The notes: generated by a model from the letters alone, not told the origin. Positions 8,456 through 18,816 are shown, numbered from the stretch's first letter. The stretch: 64,000 nt of DNA from Vibrio sp. PID17_43 (GCF_002608565.1 NZ_LIXM01000002.1:176272-240271), one strand, 5' to 3'. Translations and numbers: made by a program.

Positions 8456-9397
8456 GTGCCAATTAGAATTCCAGATCAACTACCCGCTACCGATGTTTTA
8501 AGGACAGAAAACATCTTTGTGATGAGCGAGAGCCGCGCGGCAAGTCAGGAAATCCGTCCACTCCGAGTGCTTATTCTCAATTTAATGCCAAAGAAAATTG
8601 AAACAGAAACTCAGTTTCTGCGCCTGCTTTCAAACAGCCCTCTGCAAGTGAATGTTGAACTGCTGCGCATTGATAACCGCCCGAGTAAAAATACCCCAAC
8701 AAAGCATTTAGACACTTTCTATCGTCAATTTGAAATGGTCAAAGACAAAAACTTCGATGGTATGATCATCACAGGAGCACCACTTGGCCTCGTTCAGTTT
8801 GAAGACGTTATCTATTGGGATCATCTCAAAACCATCATGGAATGGGCGAAAGACCATGTGACATCGACACTTTATGTCTGTTGGGCGGCGCAAGCCGGCT
8901 TAAAACTGCTTTACGATTTGCCGAAGAAAACACGCAAAGAAAAACTCTCCGGGGTATATCATCATAAAATTCACAACACTTACCACCCTGTGTTGAGAGG
9001 CTTCGACGATTCATTCTTAGCGCCCCATTCTCGCTATGCGGACTTTTCACTTGAGTTTCTCGAAACGCATACCGACCTTGATATCTTAGCGACATCCGAT
9101 GTCGCAGGCGTATACTTGGCTACCACGAAAGACAAACGAAATGTGTTTGTGACTGGTCATCCAGAATACGACTCTCATACACTACACAATGAATATATTC
9201 GTGACTTAAGTGAAGGGATGGAACCTGCCATGCCCGTCAATTACTATCCTAACAATAACCCTGACAACCCGCCGTTTGCGAGTTGGCGCAGTCACGGACA
9301 CTTACTGTTCTCTAACTGGTTGAACTACTGTGTTTACCAACAAACACCTTACGATCTCGACCATTTCAGCGAGTCCGCCTTTACCAAAGATGATTAG
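8456..9397 (+). CDS. metA: Homoserine O-succinyltransferase
   Basis: First committed step of methionine synthesis: succinyl-CoA plus L-homoserine gives O-succinylhomoserine, in the cytoplasm. At 313 residues it matches E. coli MetA. The catalytic Cys is C142 in VCWAAQAG. The His/Glu pair lies in GHPEYD (about H235/E237). Gly111 in GAPLGLV is the residue associated with succinyl- rather than acetyl-CoA use. Start is GTG at 8456 with AGGGAGA upstream. The MetJ operator lies immediately 5'. A terminator follows. Single gene. Confidence 0.97.
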   Translation: MPIRIPDQLPATDVLRTENIFVMSESRAASQEIRPLRVLILNLMPKKIETETQFLRLLSNSPLQVNVELLRIDNRPSKNTPTKHLDTFYRQFEMVKDKNFDGMIITGAPLGLVQFEDVIYWDHLKTIMEWAKDHVTSTLYVCWAAQAGLKLLYDLPKKTRKEKLSGVYHHKIHNTYHPVLRGFDDSFLAPHSRYADFSLEFLETHTDLDILATSDVAGVYLATTKDKRNVFVTGHPEYDSHTLHNEYIRDLSEGMEPAMPVNYYPNNNPDNPPFASWRSHGHLLFSNWLNYCVYQQTPYDLDHFSESAFTKDD

Positions 9398-9423
9398 AGA
9401 AGTTATTTAGAGATTGTGAACTC

Positions 9424-9446
9424 AGCCGCCAGTTGGCGGCTTTTTC
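9424..9446 (+). terminator. metA terminator
   Basis: AGCCGCC / GGCGGCT stem with AGTT loop and T5 run, about 27 nt after the metA stop codon. Confidence 0.9.
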
Positions 9447-9546
9447 ATACCAGTTTGCAAGCCCGATCGCATTGTCATTTATCCTGCATGGGTTTTCGTT
9501 TAGTAATCCATATCATGCAAAAAGGTTCAGGGATGGGGAATGAAAA

Positions 9547-10269
9547 ATGAAGCTCACAAAACTTGGTACGTTATTGCTGATCAGTCAGTTAGGCGTCGTC
9601 GGCTGTGTAACAGTAAACGAGAACGGTCCAGTCGTTGAGGCCGATCCTGTCACTATGGCAGAATCCCGTATTGCCCTTGGGCTTGGTTATTTAAACAGTG
9701 GTAGCATGATCCGGGCACACGACAACTTACAGCAAGCACTGACGCACGCGCCAAACTACTACCGCGCACAACTCTCCATGGCCCATTACTATGAGGTGGT
9801 GGGCGAAGATAGCAAAGCTGAAAACATATATAAGCGTTCCCTGCGTCAACACAGCAATAACGGAAATGTTCTAAACAATTACGGGACTTTCCTGTGCAAA
9901 CGAGGCGATTTCCCACAAGCAGACCAAATGTTCAATCGCGCGATCCAACAGCCCTATTACTACCTCATTCCCGCAAGTTATGAAAACGCAGGGTTCTGCG
10001 CGTTAAAATCAAATAATCCAGACAAGGCAAAATACTACTTCTCTCGTGCTATTGATCATGATCCTCATCGCCCGAAATCGATTCTACAATTAGCTAAGCT
10101 CGAGATTGATAGCGGAAACTACACCGATGCACGCCTTCGCTTAATGCGATTTAATCAAATGTATGGCGTTAAGCGACCTTCTCTTCAACTAATGGTCGAG
10201 CTTGAGCGGGAAGCTGGTAATAGAGTATTGGAGCAAAAATACCAAAAGCAATTGGATAAGTTAACCTGA
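9547..10269 (+). CDS. TPR lipoprotein, PilF/PilW-like type IV pilus stability factor
   Basis: Outer-membrane lipoprotein of 240 residues. The signal peptide ends in the lipobox LGVVGC, with C20 the predicted lipidated residue. It is followed by about five to six tetratricopeptide repeats (ALGLGYLNSGS..., AQLSMAHYYEVVG..., VLNNYGTFLCKRGDF..., YENAGFCALKSNN...). The NYGTFLC pattern and overall length match PilF/PilW, which helps PilQ secretin assembly. In gammaproteobacteria pilF usually sits with rlmN, rodZ and ispG, whereas here it stands alone, so it may be a second PilF-like protein with a different client. The stop codon lies inside a 9-bp inverted repeat at 10261-10280. Confidence 0.75.
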   Translation: MKLTKLGTLLLISQLGVVGCVTVNENGPVVEADPVTMAESRIALGLGYLNSGSMIRAHDNLQQALTHAPNYYRAQLSMAHYYEVVGEDSKAENIYKRSLRQHSNNGNVLNNYGTFLCKRGDFPQADQMFNRAIQQPYYYLIPASYENAGFCALKSNNPDKAKYYFSRAIDHDPHRPKSILQLAKLEIDSGNYTDARLRLMRFNQMYGVKRPSLQLMVELEREAGNRVLEQKYQKQLDKLT

Positions 10270-10303
10270 GTTCAGGTTAACTCGTGAGAAACGGTCTAAA
10301 GCG

Positions 10304-11086
10304 TTATTCAAAGATAAGATACGGCTTGCTCTCTAACAGCACCTTTCTCACTGGCGTTTTAAACACCTCACCCAACCCCTCTTGGGTTAATACTTCATCA
10401 GCCGTACCAGATGAATAAAGGACGCCGTTACTCAACAGTAGCACTTTATCTGCATGCCTTAATGTTCGATTCAAATCGTGATTGGCAACCAAGACGGCAA
10501 TGCCTTGTGCTGCCACTGCGTTTATCAGTTGATAGAGCAAACCTTCTTGCGCAATATCTAATGGCGCGGCGGGTTCATCCAAAATCAGTAGCTGAGAAAA
10601 AGGATTAATGGTTCGCCACACTTGCAAGCATACGCCTGCCAAACGCACGCGTTGCCACTCACCACCAGACAACGTTTGAATACTGCGATGAAGCTTATCT
10701 TGTAGCTGAACTAATGCCACAACCATGTTTAAGGCATCACGCACTTTGCTCTGAGTAATATTAGAATCAGCAATATTGGTGCCACTTGGTAAAGATAAGG
10801 CAAGGTATTGGAATACGTCGATATTAAACGCTGGTCTAGATTGTTGACACAAATAGCCTCGCAGGTGTGCTTGTTCTGGCAGTGGCATGGCTAGCAGATC
10901 TTTACCATCAATCATCACTTCCCCCTTCACGAGCTCGCGATGGGGTAACGTACCAGAAATCGCGCCCAATAGAGTACTTTTTCCCGAGCCATTTGGCCCG
11001 ACAACATGCACTACCTCCCCTGCTTTACATTCAAATGAAAGTGGCAAAAGTCGATTACCGACGGTAATGTGCTTAACGTGCATCAT
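10304..11086 (-). CDS. btuD: Vitamin B12 ABC transporter, ATP-binding protein
   Basis: ATPase of the cobalamin/cobinamide importer at the cytoplasmic face. Walker [10 protein letters not shown] lies at residues 30-38, the signature [13 protein letters not shown] near 140 and Walker [13 protein letters not shown] near 165; the H-loop is in VANHDL. Length 260 (E. coli BtuD 249). Its start lies inside the end of btuC (14-bp overlap), which indicates translational coupling. The periplasmic binding protein BtuF and the receptor BtuB are not in the window. Confidence 0.93.
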   Translation of the reverse strand: MMHVKHITVGNRLLPLSFECKAGEVVHVVGPNGSGKSTLLGAISGTLPHRELVKGEVMIDGKDLLAMPLPEQAHLRGYLCQQSRPAFNIDVFQYLALSLPSGTNIADSNITQSKVRDALNMVVALVQLQDKLHRSIQTLSGGEWQRVRLAGVCLQVWRTINPFSQLLILDEPAAPLDIAQEGLLYQLINAVAAQGIAVLVANHDLNRTLRHADKVLLLSNGVLYSSGTADEVLTQEGLGEVFKTPVRKVLLESKPYLIFE

Positions 11087-12068
11087 GGCTTTTCACCAAC
11101 ATCCAAATAAAAATAGGCGCGCCAATCGTCGTTGTCATCACCCCAAGTGGCAGCTCGGCAGAATCTAATAGCAATCTCGCACCGATATCCGCCAACACTA
11201 ATAGCGCCGCACCAGAAATCGCCGACAATGGCAAGAGATAACGATTTTCAGTACCAAACGCTAAACGTAGTAAATGGGGAACAACCAAACCGACAAAGCT
11301 GATGATGCCGCCCAGTGCGACAGAACCTCCAACCAAAATTGAAATAGCAAAGATCAATTTCCAACGCATTTGGTGTACATCGATACCTAACTGGGTCGCG
11401 TGAATCTCACCAAGCATCAGCTTATCTAACGGTTTGCCTTTGCTGCACAACCAAATCAATACTGGTAGCAGCACTAATGTCACGGAGTGCTGATACCAAC
11501 TCGCACCACCAATACTGCCCATCAACCAGTACATTAACTGGCGTAAACTCAAATCATCGCTGAAGTAGAATGCCCAAGTTACGATAGCGCTAGATAAAAT
11601 ACCTAATGCCACACCAACAAGGAGTAGACGCGCGGTCGTCAAATGCATCGCCCTCGCAATGCCAACTAATATGACCGTAAACAGCATTGAGCCGGCAATG
11701 GCTGCCAACATAAAGATCATTGGTGAAGGTAAAACGGGCAAGGCAAACATGGCGAACACCATCGCCAAACTCGCACCACCAGAGATCCCAAGCACGCCCG
11801 GTTCGGCTAATACGTTACCAAGCAGTACTTGCAGCGTCGCACCAGAGACGGCCAGTGCTGCGCCAATAATGGCAGCAGAGACAAGACGCGGCAAACGCAA
11901 ATCCAACAAGAGTTTTTGTTCAAATGTTGAGAGAGATTGAAAAGGAGAAAGAAAAACCTCTCCTACCATCAGGTGAATGGCAGAGAGCAGAACGAGAATC
12001 ACTGACATGATTAAAAGATTACGCTGCCAGCGTCGCTCCTTGTTTAGGATAAGTTGTTGAAAATCCAT
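11073..12068 (-). CDS. btuC: Vitamin B12 ABC transporter, permease
   Basis: Inner-membrane channel of the B12 importer, of the FecCD/BtuC fold with about ten helices. Recognisable elements are [44 protein letters not shown] and the coupling-helix region [17 protein letters not shown]. The ATG at 12068 (MDFQQL) gives 331 residues, like E. coli BtuC (326). An in-frame TTG at 12086 is possible but lies close to the preceding hairpin. It overlaps btuD and follows astE, which is functionally unrelated. Confidence 0.92.
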   Translation of the reverse strand: MDFQQLILNKERRWQRNLLIMSVILVLLSAIHLMVGEVFLSPFQSLSTFEQKLLLDLRLPRLVSAAIIGAALAVSGATLQVLLGNVLAEPGVLGISGGASLAMVFAMFALPVLPSPMIFMLAAIAGSMLFTVILVGIARAMHLTTARLLLVGVALGILSSAIVTWAFYFSDDLSLRQLMYWLMGSIGGASWYQHSVTLVLLPVLIWLCSKGKPLDKLMLGEIHATQLGIDVHQMRWKLIFAISILVGGSVALGGIISFVGLVVPHLLRLAFGTENRYLLPLSAISGAALLVLADIGARLLLDSAELPLGVMTTTIGAPIFIWMLVKSHDAR

Positions 12069-12088
12069 AGTAGCCGATAAATACAAAC

Positions 12089-12113
12089 AAGGCTTAACCT
12101 TACAGTTAAGCCT
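12089..12113 (-). terminator. Probable terminator of astE
   Basis: Minus strand: AGGCTTAAC, 6-nt loop, GTTAAGCCT, then TGTTTGTATTT. It separates astE from btuC, so btuCD probably has its own promoter or depends on readthrough. Confidence 0.6.
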
Positions 12114-12170
12114 CGGTAAATTGCAAACAACTTAGTCGTCTTAATTGCCAATACCTAGGGTTATTTGGCA

Positions 12171-13199
12171 TCAATCGTAGACTAATTCGCCATCTTCAAA
12201 GCGAGTCTTCACTTCACATACCATTAATGCAGCGCGTTGACCGATCGCGACACGGCGATTCGGAAATACAATCGCTTCATTATCATTCTTCGCCATCAGC
12301 GGTTTATCACCGTCATGGCCAAATACTTCACCGTGCACAAACGACGTAAAGTTCTCGACGTTGTCATCAAACATGAAATCGAAGTCTTCGTGTAAGCGAA
12401 CAATAGAGCGGCTGACACGGTACTTGATGCAAGGTTTCGATAAGTGTTCAGCTTGCGCTTCGGCAAGTAGATTGCGCAAAGACAAGTCGAATGCGGTTAG
12501 CCTATCCAGGTCATTTTCACCAATGCGAGCCACACGTCCCAGCTCCATGGTTAACGCTTGGGCACCATAGTTCTCAGCACTAAACCAACTGAACGTACTC
12601 GTTGGGGAGTTAGACAACAGTACCGCTTCGATGTGTGCGCTGTCTAGAAAGTCGATTAAGGCTTTGCTACGCACTGGGTGACGCGTTTTTGGGCTAACAG
12701 CGAAGGTGTAATGCTTAGAATCACGAATTGCACAGTGCAAATCGAGATGCCAACGTGTTTCGGTCGCAGTATCTTGGTAGAAGTCTCTCACCAACAACTT
12801 AAGCGTATCTGCGATCGTCAACTCTTTGCTTGGGTTGTGTTCTTTTTCATCAAACAGACGGTTGAGGTTTTCTTCAAGGAATCTCGTATGCGCCAATGTT
12901 GCATCTGGATGAGCAATAATAAACAGACAGCGAGCCTCGACTTTTTGGAAGCCTGATTCGATGTCTTTGATCATAGTATCCACCAGCTCCATCGGTGCCG
13001 TTTCATCCCCATGCACACCACATGAGATGATGATGTTCTTGGTTTCCTGCGTATATTCATCAGGAATCACTTCTAGCACACCACGCTGATAAAGTTTCAG
13101 TGTTACACCGTTAGGCAGCAGCAGCTCCGCTGGCGCAACATCAGTATCTACAGCTAACGTGTCGGTTAAAAACGATTGGCGAAAGAGAGACTTCGTCAT
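12171..13199 (-). CDS. astE: Succinylglutamate desuccinylase
   Basis: Last step of the arginine succinyltransferase pathway: N-succinylglutamate to glutamate plus succinate, zinc-dependent. Zinc-site motif GVHGDETAPMEL is near residue 60 and DLHCAIRDS near residue 153 supplies further ligands. At 342 residues it fits AstE (about 322-345). The other ast genes are not in the window; astE is separated from astCADB here. ATG at 13199 follows TTAAGGAGTAACGT, a good ribosome binding site. Confidence 0.92.
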   Translation of the reverse strand: MTKSLFRQSFLTDTLAVDTDVAPAELLLPNGVTLKLYQRGVLEVIPDEYTQETKNIIISCGVHGDETAPMELVDTMIKDIESGFQKVEARCLFIIAHPDATLAHTRFLEENLNRLFDEKEHNPSKELTIADTLKLLVRDFYQDTATETRWHLDLHCAIRDSKHYTFAVSPKTRHPVRSKALIDFLDSAHIEAVLLSNSPTSTFSWFSAENYGAQALTMELGRVARIGENDLDRLTAFDLSLRNLLAEAQAEHLSKPCIKYRVSRSIVRLHEDFDFMFDDNVENFTSFVHGEVFGHDGDKPLMAKNDNEAIVFPNRRVAIGQRAALMVCEVKTRFEDGELVYD

Positions 13200-13437
13200 A
13201 CGTTACTCCTTAATAGCACGGCGGGTATGTTAATAAATTGTACAAAGAATTTTTGTCGTTGCGATCCCACTTATGAGCAGAAGCCAGCAATTTTCTCAAA
13301 AATCCCATACCTTTTCGCGCCATGCTCTCGAATCAAGCATTGAGGCGTTCATTTTCCAAACAATTACAAGGTGTTAGGGCTATGAATTTTACCACAGCCC
13401 TTAATATGATCATTATGATTTGATCAACTTTTGGCGT

Positions 13438-15237
13438 TTATTCACTGCGCTGGGCAAGTAAGCGTTCAAATTCATCGACTTTATCACGCACAAGCTCAAC
13501 ACTTTGCTGCCAGAACTCAGGTTGAGTAAGGTCCATCGATAAGTGTTTTGTTACCACATCTTCCGCCATCATGTTGCCTGTATCACGCAATAATGCGACG
13601 TAATCACCGTAGAAACTTTCCCCTTTCGATTCGCGCTGCGCGTAAATACCTTTACTAAATAAGAAGCCAAATAGGTACGGATAGTTGTAGAAACTCACAC
13701 CTGAAATCGAGAAGTGTAACTTGCTCGCCCAGAAGTAAGGATCCGCTTCACTCATTACATCGCCATACCACTCTTTCCACGTCTCAGACATTAGTTCACA
13801 GAAGTCATCTGCCGTGAGTTCACCGTTTTGGCGACGCTCATAGAAGGCTTTCTCGAACTCGTAACGAACGGGAATATTTATCATCAATGCCAACGCGGAA
13901 GACAACTCCTCCCAAAGCATTTCGAGTTTGTCATCCACACTTTCTGCTTTTGAAATCAGATGATCACGAACGATGTTTTCCGCAAAGATAGATGCCGTCT
14001 CGGCCAAGGTCATTGGGTAGTATGTTTGACACAGCGGTAGGTCACGAATAACCCAGTTGTGAAATGCGTGCCCCAGTTCGTGCGCAAGCGTCATTAAATC
14101 AGAGCGGCTACCACTCCATGTCATGAATACCAATGGCGTACGAGTCGCTGGCAGCTTAGTACAGTATGCGCCAAGGCGTTTGTTAGCATTAGGTGCTGCA
14201 TCAATCCAGCCATTTTTAACCATCATACGCACAAACTCTGACATCTCTGGATTAACCGTTTCAAATGCCTCACAGATAACGTCTATCGCTTCATCGAAGC
14301 CATAAACCTTTGCCTCACCGCTTAACGCTGGCATTGCCGCTAGGTGATTCCATGGTTTCATTTCATCCAAGCCGTGCACTTTCGCCATTAACAGACCCGC
14401 TTTCTGACCAACACCCCGGCTGTCTTTTGCTACTTTCATCATCGCATCAAGCGTTTCAGCTTTGATTCGGCTACCGTGCAGGCTTGGGTCAAGGAAGTGA
14501 ACATCGTGCTTCGTCGAACGCTTTTTGTTTTCGGTCAAACGCCAACCAGATAAGGCATTAAGAATCGCAGAAAAAGACTCTCGGTGAGTAGCCATTGCAC
14601 TTTGCACGCCTTTCCATGCTGCTTCTTGTCGTTCAAACTCAGAGCCATAAAGGATGCTCGCAGCCTGTGAAAAACCAAGCTCTTCACTGTTTCCATCTGC
14701 ATATTCTAACTTCACTTTTAGTGAACCAGTTAGGTTGTCATACAGTTTGCCCCACGCTGATTTACCATCCACGCTCATCGCCGCAAGTAGCTTCTCTTCT
14801 TCTGTACTTAGACGGCTATCGGCTAACTTTCTCGAATTGAGAATTGAGAATGCTTGTCCACTGATGTCTGGATTTTCGTGATCAAGTACACGAGCGATAA
14901 ATTCTTCATCGGCGTGCGTCAATGTTAAGTCAAACGCACTGAATGCTTGGGATAGCTCCGAGAACAGACGCGTCATTCGACCAAGCAACGCTTTTGCTTC
15001 AGCATTCGTCGCATCCACCGAGGAATAACAGTTGGCAAAATTAGCAATTGTACCTGCCAAACGGCTTGCCGCTTCACTGGTTAAAATGGCATTTTGCATC
15101 ACGTCTACAGACTGACAATCTGTCGACTGTTTGTTAAGCAAGTCGATACACTGCTCTACCAGTGCAATATCATCTTGAATTCGTGGATCCGCAAGGTCGT
15201 TATAAACGATGGATAAGTCCCAACTAGGAGTGGTCAT
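13438..15237 (-). CDS. pepF: Oligoendopeptidase F, M3 family
   Basis: Cytoplasmic zinc endopeptidase acting on short peptides. The HExxH site is in LMTLAHELGHAFHNWV near residue 390, and the downstream Glu ligand is in MTLAETASIFAE, about 25 residues on. At 599 residues it has the PepF length. The ATG at 15237 (MTTPSW) follows AAGGAACTACAA; an upstream in-frame start at 15267 would cover that ribosome binding site. It follows the cob operon by 70 bases on the same strand, so cotranscription is possible although no link to B12 is known. Confidence 0.92.
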   Translation of the reverse strand: MTTPSWDLSIVYNDLADPRIQDDIALVEQCIDLLNKQSTDCQSVDVMQNAILTSEAASRLAGTIANFANCYSSVDATNAEAKALLGRMTRLFSELSQAFSAFDLTLTHADEEFIARVLDHENPDISGQAFSILNSRKLADSRLSTEEEKLLAAMSVDGKSAWGKLYDNLTGSLKVKLEYADGNSEELGFSQAASILYGSEFERQEAAWKGVQSAMATHRESFSAILNALSGWRLTENKKRSTKHDVHFLDPSLHGSRIKAETLDAMMKVAKDSRGVGQKAGLLMAKVHGLDEMKPWNHLAAMPALSGEAKVYGFDEAIDVICEAFETVNPEMSEFVRMMVKNGWIDAAPNANKRLGAYCTKLPATRTPLVFMTWSGSRSDLMTLAHELGHAFHNWVIRDLPLCQTYYPMTLAETASIFAENIVRDHLISKAESVDDKLEMLWEELSSALALMINIPVRYEFEKAFYERRQNGELTADDFCELMSETWKEWYGDVMSEADPYFWASKLHFSISGVSFYNYPYLFGFLFSKGIYAQRESKGESFYGDYVALLRDTGNMMAEDVVTKHLSMDLTQPEFWQQSVELVRDKVDEFERLLAQRSE

Positions 15238-15307
15238 TTGTAGTTCCTTTTGATGTAATCGAGCCACTTCTTCGCGCTCTTAAACTCAGTAGAGCTCGAG
15301 ATCGTGG

Positions 15308-15934
15308 CTACTTCCGTGACTCATTTTCAACAAATGGTACGCCTATAGAGCGAACTGAGGCGTAAATTTGATCATCGATGGTAATCGTTATATGTGTTAC
15401 TGACGCATTTCCTATCGCTAATGTCGAATACCATCGTGGATTGCGCCAATCTACACCCAACACGTGGGCAAGAATCATTCTTATTACGCCACCATGCGTG
15501 ACAATTAGCAAGTTGTCATTGATATCGTTGATTATTTGAGACCAAACACAACTAACGCGCTGGTAAAACGCTTCTAGAGTTTCAGCATTTGGCAGGGGGT
15601 GCTGCGCGGGTGCGTTCCAAAAAGCATTCAGCTTAGCCCAATGATCAGATATCGTATCGAATGGCACGCCATCAAAGTCACCGAAATTGAGCTCTTGTAG
15701 ATCGTTTTCTACATTTATCGGTAACAGTTGCTGCTCTGCAATGATCTGCGCCAAGTCGTGACAACGTGACAGCGGCGACGAGATGATACCCGCTACCGAT
15801 TCCCCTCTCCTTTCCCAAGCTTGAGCTATTTTTAGTTGCTCAACGTGATCCACTTTGAGATCCGTCTGGCCATGTAAACCAGGAGGTGCGACAACCTTTC
15901 CATGCCGGACTAAATAGAGATTAAGCGTCTTCAT
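15308..15934 (-). CDS. cobC: Alpha-ribazole-5'-phosphate phosphatase
   Basis: Histidine-phosphatase family enzyme that removes phosphate from alpha-ribazole phosphate or from adenosylcobalamin phosphate, late in nucleotide-loop assembly. The phosphohistidine motif LVRHGKV is at residues 8-14 and the second catalytic His is in IVTHGGVIRM near residue 145. Length 208 (Salmonella CobC 202). It is the last gene of cobT-cobS-cobU-cobC, 11 bases after cobU. The general family could act on other substrates, but the operon settles the role. Confidence 0.9.
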   Translation of the reverse strand: MKTLNLYLVRHGKVVAPPGLHGQTDLKVDHVEQLKIAQAWERRGESVAGIISSPLSRCHDLAQIIAEQQLLPINVENDLQELNFGDFDGVPFDTISDHWAKLNAFWNAPAQHPLPNAETLEAFYQRVSCVWSQIINDINDNLLIVTHGGVIRMILAHVLGVDWRNPRWYSTLAIGNASVTHITITIDDQIYASVRSIGVPFVENESRK

Positions 15935-15945
15935 GTATTGATATT

Positions 15946-16479
15946 CTATGATTTCAGTTCAAGAGGCAAGCCTGCGGCCACAAAGGTCACTTGATCGCAC
16001 ACCTGAGCCAACTGCTGATGCATTCTCCCTGCATTATCGACAAAGTAGCGACTTACTGCACCAAGTGGGACGATGCCCAATCCCACTTCGTTAGACACAA
16101 AAATCAGTGTCGCATTTGAGCTAGACACTGCTTTTACGAGTTTTTCAATCTGTGCTTCTAGCTGCTCATTACAGCAACCGTCACCCAATTCAAATATCCA
16201 GTTGTTAATCCAAAGCGTTAAGCAATCCACCAGCACAACATCTTTTAGGCCGAAGCTACTAATAAGCTCTGGCAGATGTAGTGGGCACTCATGCTCTTGC
16301 CAACCTTCCCCTCGCTGCTTCTGATGGTGTGTGATACGTTGCTGCATCTCTTCATCAAATGGTAGTGCCGTCGCGACATAATGCAGCATCGATTGGTTTT
16401 CTTTCGCCCAGTGCAGCGCTCTGCTTTCTGCCAAACTGGATTTTCCGGAGCGAGCTCCGCCTAGGATGAGTTGCTTCAT
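15946..16479 (-). CDS. cobU: Adenosylcobinamide kinase / guanylyltransferase
   Basis: Bifunctional cytoplasmic enzyme: phosphorylates adenosylcobinamide and then transfers GMP to give adenosylcobinamide-GDP. Walker [10 protein letters not shown] is at residues 7-15, and the [10 protein letters not shown] (Walker B-like) and [12 protein letters not shown] motifs are typical of CobU. The ATG at 16479 gives 177 residues (Salmonella 181) and makes an ATGA overlap with the cobS stop codon; longer upstream frames only read through cobS. Confidence 0.95.
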   Translation of the reverse strand: MKQLILGGARSGKSSLAESRALHWAKENQSMLHYVATALPFDEEMQQRITHHQKQRGEGWQEHECPLHLPELISSFGLKDVVLVDCLTLWINNWIFELGDGCCNEQLEAQIEKLVKAVSSSNATLIFVSNEVGLGIVPLGAVSRYFVDNAGRMHQQLAQVCDQVTFVAAGLPLELKS

Positions 16480-17282
16480 GATATGTGGTAAAACGCAATA
16501 AGAGTGAGATAAACAAGTAGCTCGGACAATTGTTGAGCCGCCCCAAGACAATCCCCCGTAAAACCACCAATGCGTTGTGTTAACCAACGCTTAAAGCCAA
16601 TGCGAAACAGTGCTAGAACCAGCGCGATGATCACCGCCTGACTCACGCCAAGTAAAAGCGCGACAACACCACTAGTGAATAGCAAGATCGCCACTTCTAA
16701 GCTTGATTGCTTATTCGCTAGCGGTTTACTTTTCGAGGTGTCAGCATCGCTGACATAAGGCATGTCATAAATCAGCGTGGCAGCCAATGCCCGACTCACG
16801 GTATAAGCCACGACAATGATCAACCAAAACTGAGGTACTCTGACTAGCTCGCTCCAGAATACAAATTTTGCTAACAGCGCCATCACCAGCGTCACCGCAC
16901 CATAAGTGCCAATGCGACTGTCTTTCATAATTGATAAACGACGCTCTATGGTCATTCCACCGCCAATACCATCGGCCGTATCGGTCAGTCCGTCTTCGTG
17001 GAACGCCCCCGTTAACAGCAGGCTAAAAACCATGGTTAACACTATCGCGACAGAAGGAGGAAAGAGAAGCGCAGTCAGTGAAAATACCACCGCGCATAGC
17101 AAGCCAAGTACCACACCAACGAGTGCGAAGTATCGACCCGCTTGATTCATACGTTCGTCACTGTAAGGTAAATGGGCAGGAACCGGCAAACGGCTAAAAA
17201 AGCTAACCGCTAACAGAAAAAGCTCGCCTTGATACCGCAGCGAACGAGTTTCTGATGACGTCATATTTTCAGAACAAGACAC
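16476..17282 (-). CDS. cobS: Cobalamin-5'-phosphate synthase
   Basis: Polytopic inner-membrane enzyme joining adenosylcobinamide-GDP to alpha-ribazole phosphate. Motifs: FFSRLPVP near the start and the metal-binding [17 protein letters not shown] near residue 95; [10 protein letters not shown] lies near the C-terminus. Length 268 (E. coli 247). The GTG at 17282 overlaps the cobT stop codon by one base (TAGTG), giving tight coupling; an ATG six codons in is a possible alternative start. Confidence 0.95.
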   Translation of the reverse strand: MSCSENMTSSETRSLRYQGELFLLAVSFFSRLPVPAHLPYSDERMNQAGRYFALVGVVLGLLCAVVFSLTALLFPPSVAIVLTMVFSLLLTGAFHEDGLTDTADGIGGGMTIERRLSIMKDSRIGTYGAVTLVMALLAKFVFWSELVRVPQFWLIIVVAYTVSRALAATLIYDMPYVSDADTSKSKPLANKQSSLEVAILLFTSGVVALLLGVSQAVIIALVLALFRIGFKRWLTQRIGGFTGDCLGAAQQLSELLVYLTLIAFYHIS

Positions 17283-18325
17283 TAAACCGTTACTCCTGCA
17301 CTCTCAAAGCTCGCCATTTTGTTGTAAAACTGAGCGGCTGCTTTGACGAGAGGTAATGCCAGCGCAGCGCCTGTACCCTCACCTAAACGCAAACCCAGAT
17401 CTAACAGTGGCTCTGCTTTTAGGCACTCCAAAACAAATTTGTGACCATTTTCTTCAGAGTGGTGAGCAAACAACATGTAGTCACGCGTTTCTGCATCCAA
17501 TAAGGTCGCGACATAAGCAGCAACAGAGACAATAAATCCATCGACTAGTACTGGCGTTTTAAGGCGCTTGGCTTCAAGAAATGCTCCCACCATCTGCACG
17601 ATTTCAAATCCCCCCACTTGCGCTAATACGCCTTTGGCATCTAGCTCGTGGCAACGACTCACAGCTTGCGCAACCAACTTGATTTTACGGTTCAATTGCT
17701 CTTGAGCGATGCCGGTACCATAACCGACACAATGCTCGACTTCCAAAGGACTGAGTGCTGTTAACAGTGCAGAAGCGGAGCTTGTATTACCAATTCCCAT
17801 CTCACCGAACATGAGTAAGTTTGAACCGTTTTGAATGCTTTGTTCAGCCACTTTTGCACCAAATTCTAAGCCCAAGCCAACTTGCTCTAGAGACATTGCG
17901 GTTTGCTTAGAAAAGTTTGCGGTACCGTTACCTAATCGCTTTTCAATCAAATTAGGATGATGTTTAAAATCAGGAACCAACGTATCGATTGGCGATAGCA
18001 TGCCACAGTCGATCACTTTAAAATCGATTTGGTTAATATCGCAAAAGCAGTTAATCGCTGCGCCGCCCGCTAAAAAATTAGCAACCATTTGTTGTGTGAC
18101 CGCGCTTGGAGCAATGCTTATGCCCTCTTCAGCAATACCATGGTCACCGGCAAAGATCAGCATAATTGGATTACAGATTTCTATATTGTCAACCGCTTGT
18201 GACTTACCTTGACTTTGAATGAGTGCAAGTTCTAATGCGACCTTCTCAAGTTGGCCAAGTGCTCCTAAAGGTTTGGTTTTGTTATCAATGCGCGCTTGAA
18301 TTTCGGGGACAAAAGAGCGTTCCAT
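17282..18325 (-). CDS. cobT: Nicotinate-nucleotide:dimethylbenzimidazole phosphoribosyltransferase
   Basis: Makes alpha-ribazole-5'-phosphate from nicotinate mononucleotide and dimethylbenzimidazole, the lower ligand branch of B12 assembly. Motifs: [10 protein letters not shown] near the N-terminus, [13 protein letters not shown] near residue 55, [14 protein letters not shown] near residue 175 and the catalytic Glu in [14 protein letters not shown] near residue 318. Length 347. First gene of the four-gene cob operon. No B12-box (riboswitch) sequence was seen in the 370 bases upstream. Confidence 0.96.
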   Translation of the reverse strand: MERSFVPEIQARIDNKTKPLGALGQLEKVALELALIQSQGKSQAVDNIEICNPIMLIFAGDHGIAEEGISIAPSAVTQQMVANFLAGGAAINCFCDINQIDFKVIDCGMLSPIDTLVPDFKHHPNLIEKRLGNGTANFSKQTAMSLEQVGLGLEFGAKVAEQSIQNGSNLLMFGEMGIGNTSSASALLTALSPLEVEHCVGYGTGIAQEQLNRKIKLVAQAVSRCHELDAKGVLAQVGGFEIVQMVGAFLEAKRLKTPVLVDGFIVSVAAYVATLLDAETRDYMLFAHHSEENGHKFVLECLKAEPLLDLGLRLGEGTGAALALPLVKAAAQFYNKMASFESAGVTV

Positions 18326-18696
18326 GATGATGGTTCCTTTCTATTTATTTTGGGCGAGCGACAGAGAAAGCGTGTTCCAACCAAGCGATAAAACTACCTT
18401 GGCGATAATGTGCTAAAATTAACGTTCATGCGACGTCCTTGGTCTTAGAAAATCTTTTGAGATTTAAAATCTCTTAATTTGTAGATAGGACAAGTGTACC
18501 CCTCTTCTACCCAATTTCATCTGATTTTCTGTGTTAAAAGGCGTTTTTGTCATTTTAAGTTTCATTTTGATAAGCACATGAATTTACCAAATTAGTTTAC
18601 TCCTTTAGACCAAGTCCAAAGCGTTGTCTGCTATGTATACCCAAGTAACCTCGAGATGCTTGGTTCAGCGTATCTAATACTAAAAAGTGAGGAACC
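18326..18696. other. Region upstream of cobT
   Basis: 371 bases between cobT and the small plus-strand minigene. It contains palindromic repeat copy C and AT-rich sequence that must hold the cobT promoter. I looked for a cobalamin riboswitch B12 box on the minus strand and did not find one. Confidence 0.6.
18635..18666. repeat. Dispersed palindromic repeat, copy C
   Basis: GTATACCCAAGTAACCTCGA followed by GATGCTTGG is one base different from the 52029 copy over its first 25 bases; the distal outer arm is lost (TTCAGCG instead of GTATA). Confidence 0.72.
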
Positions 18697-18789
18697 ATGT
18701 TTGCCAATCAAAGTCGCCGTCCCGCGAAAAAAAGTAAGTCTAATCCCCCACGCCATCGCCGGCGAGCCATTCCCTTGTCATTTTCCTAA
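18697..18789 (+). CDS. Putative 30-residue highly basic peptide
   Basis: Short frame with a proper ribosome binding site (GAGGA, 4 nt before the ATG) and a GC-rich terminator 6 nt after its stop codon, so it looks like a self-contained minigene. The peptide begins MFANQSRRPAKKSKSN and contains a PPRHRRR cluster; 9 of 30 residues are Lys or Arg. No acidic residue is present. I do not recognise a family. It could be a ribosome- or nucleic-acid-binding peptide, a leader peptide, or the coding part of a dual-function small RNA. Confidence 0.5.
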   Translation: MFANQSRRPAKKSKSNPPRHRRRAIPLSFS

Positions 18790-18795
18790 TCAAAC

Positions 18796-18816
18796 GACCC
18801 GCACACTCTGCGGGTC
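18796..18816 (+). terminator. Terminator of the basic-peptide minigene
   Basis: GACCCGCA / TGCGGGTC perfect 8-bp GC-rich stem with a 5-nt loop. The following T run is short (ACTTTG), so termination efficiency is uncertain. Confidence 0.55.

Noticed and set aside
18326..18696. Cobalamin riboswitch upstream of cobT
   Set aside because: No sequence resembling the B12 box was found on the relevant strand.
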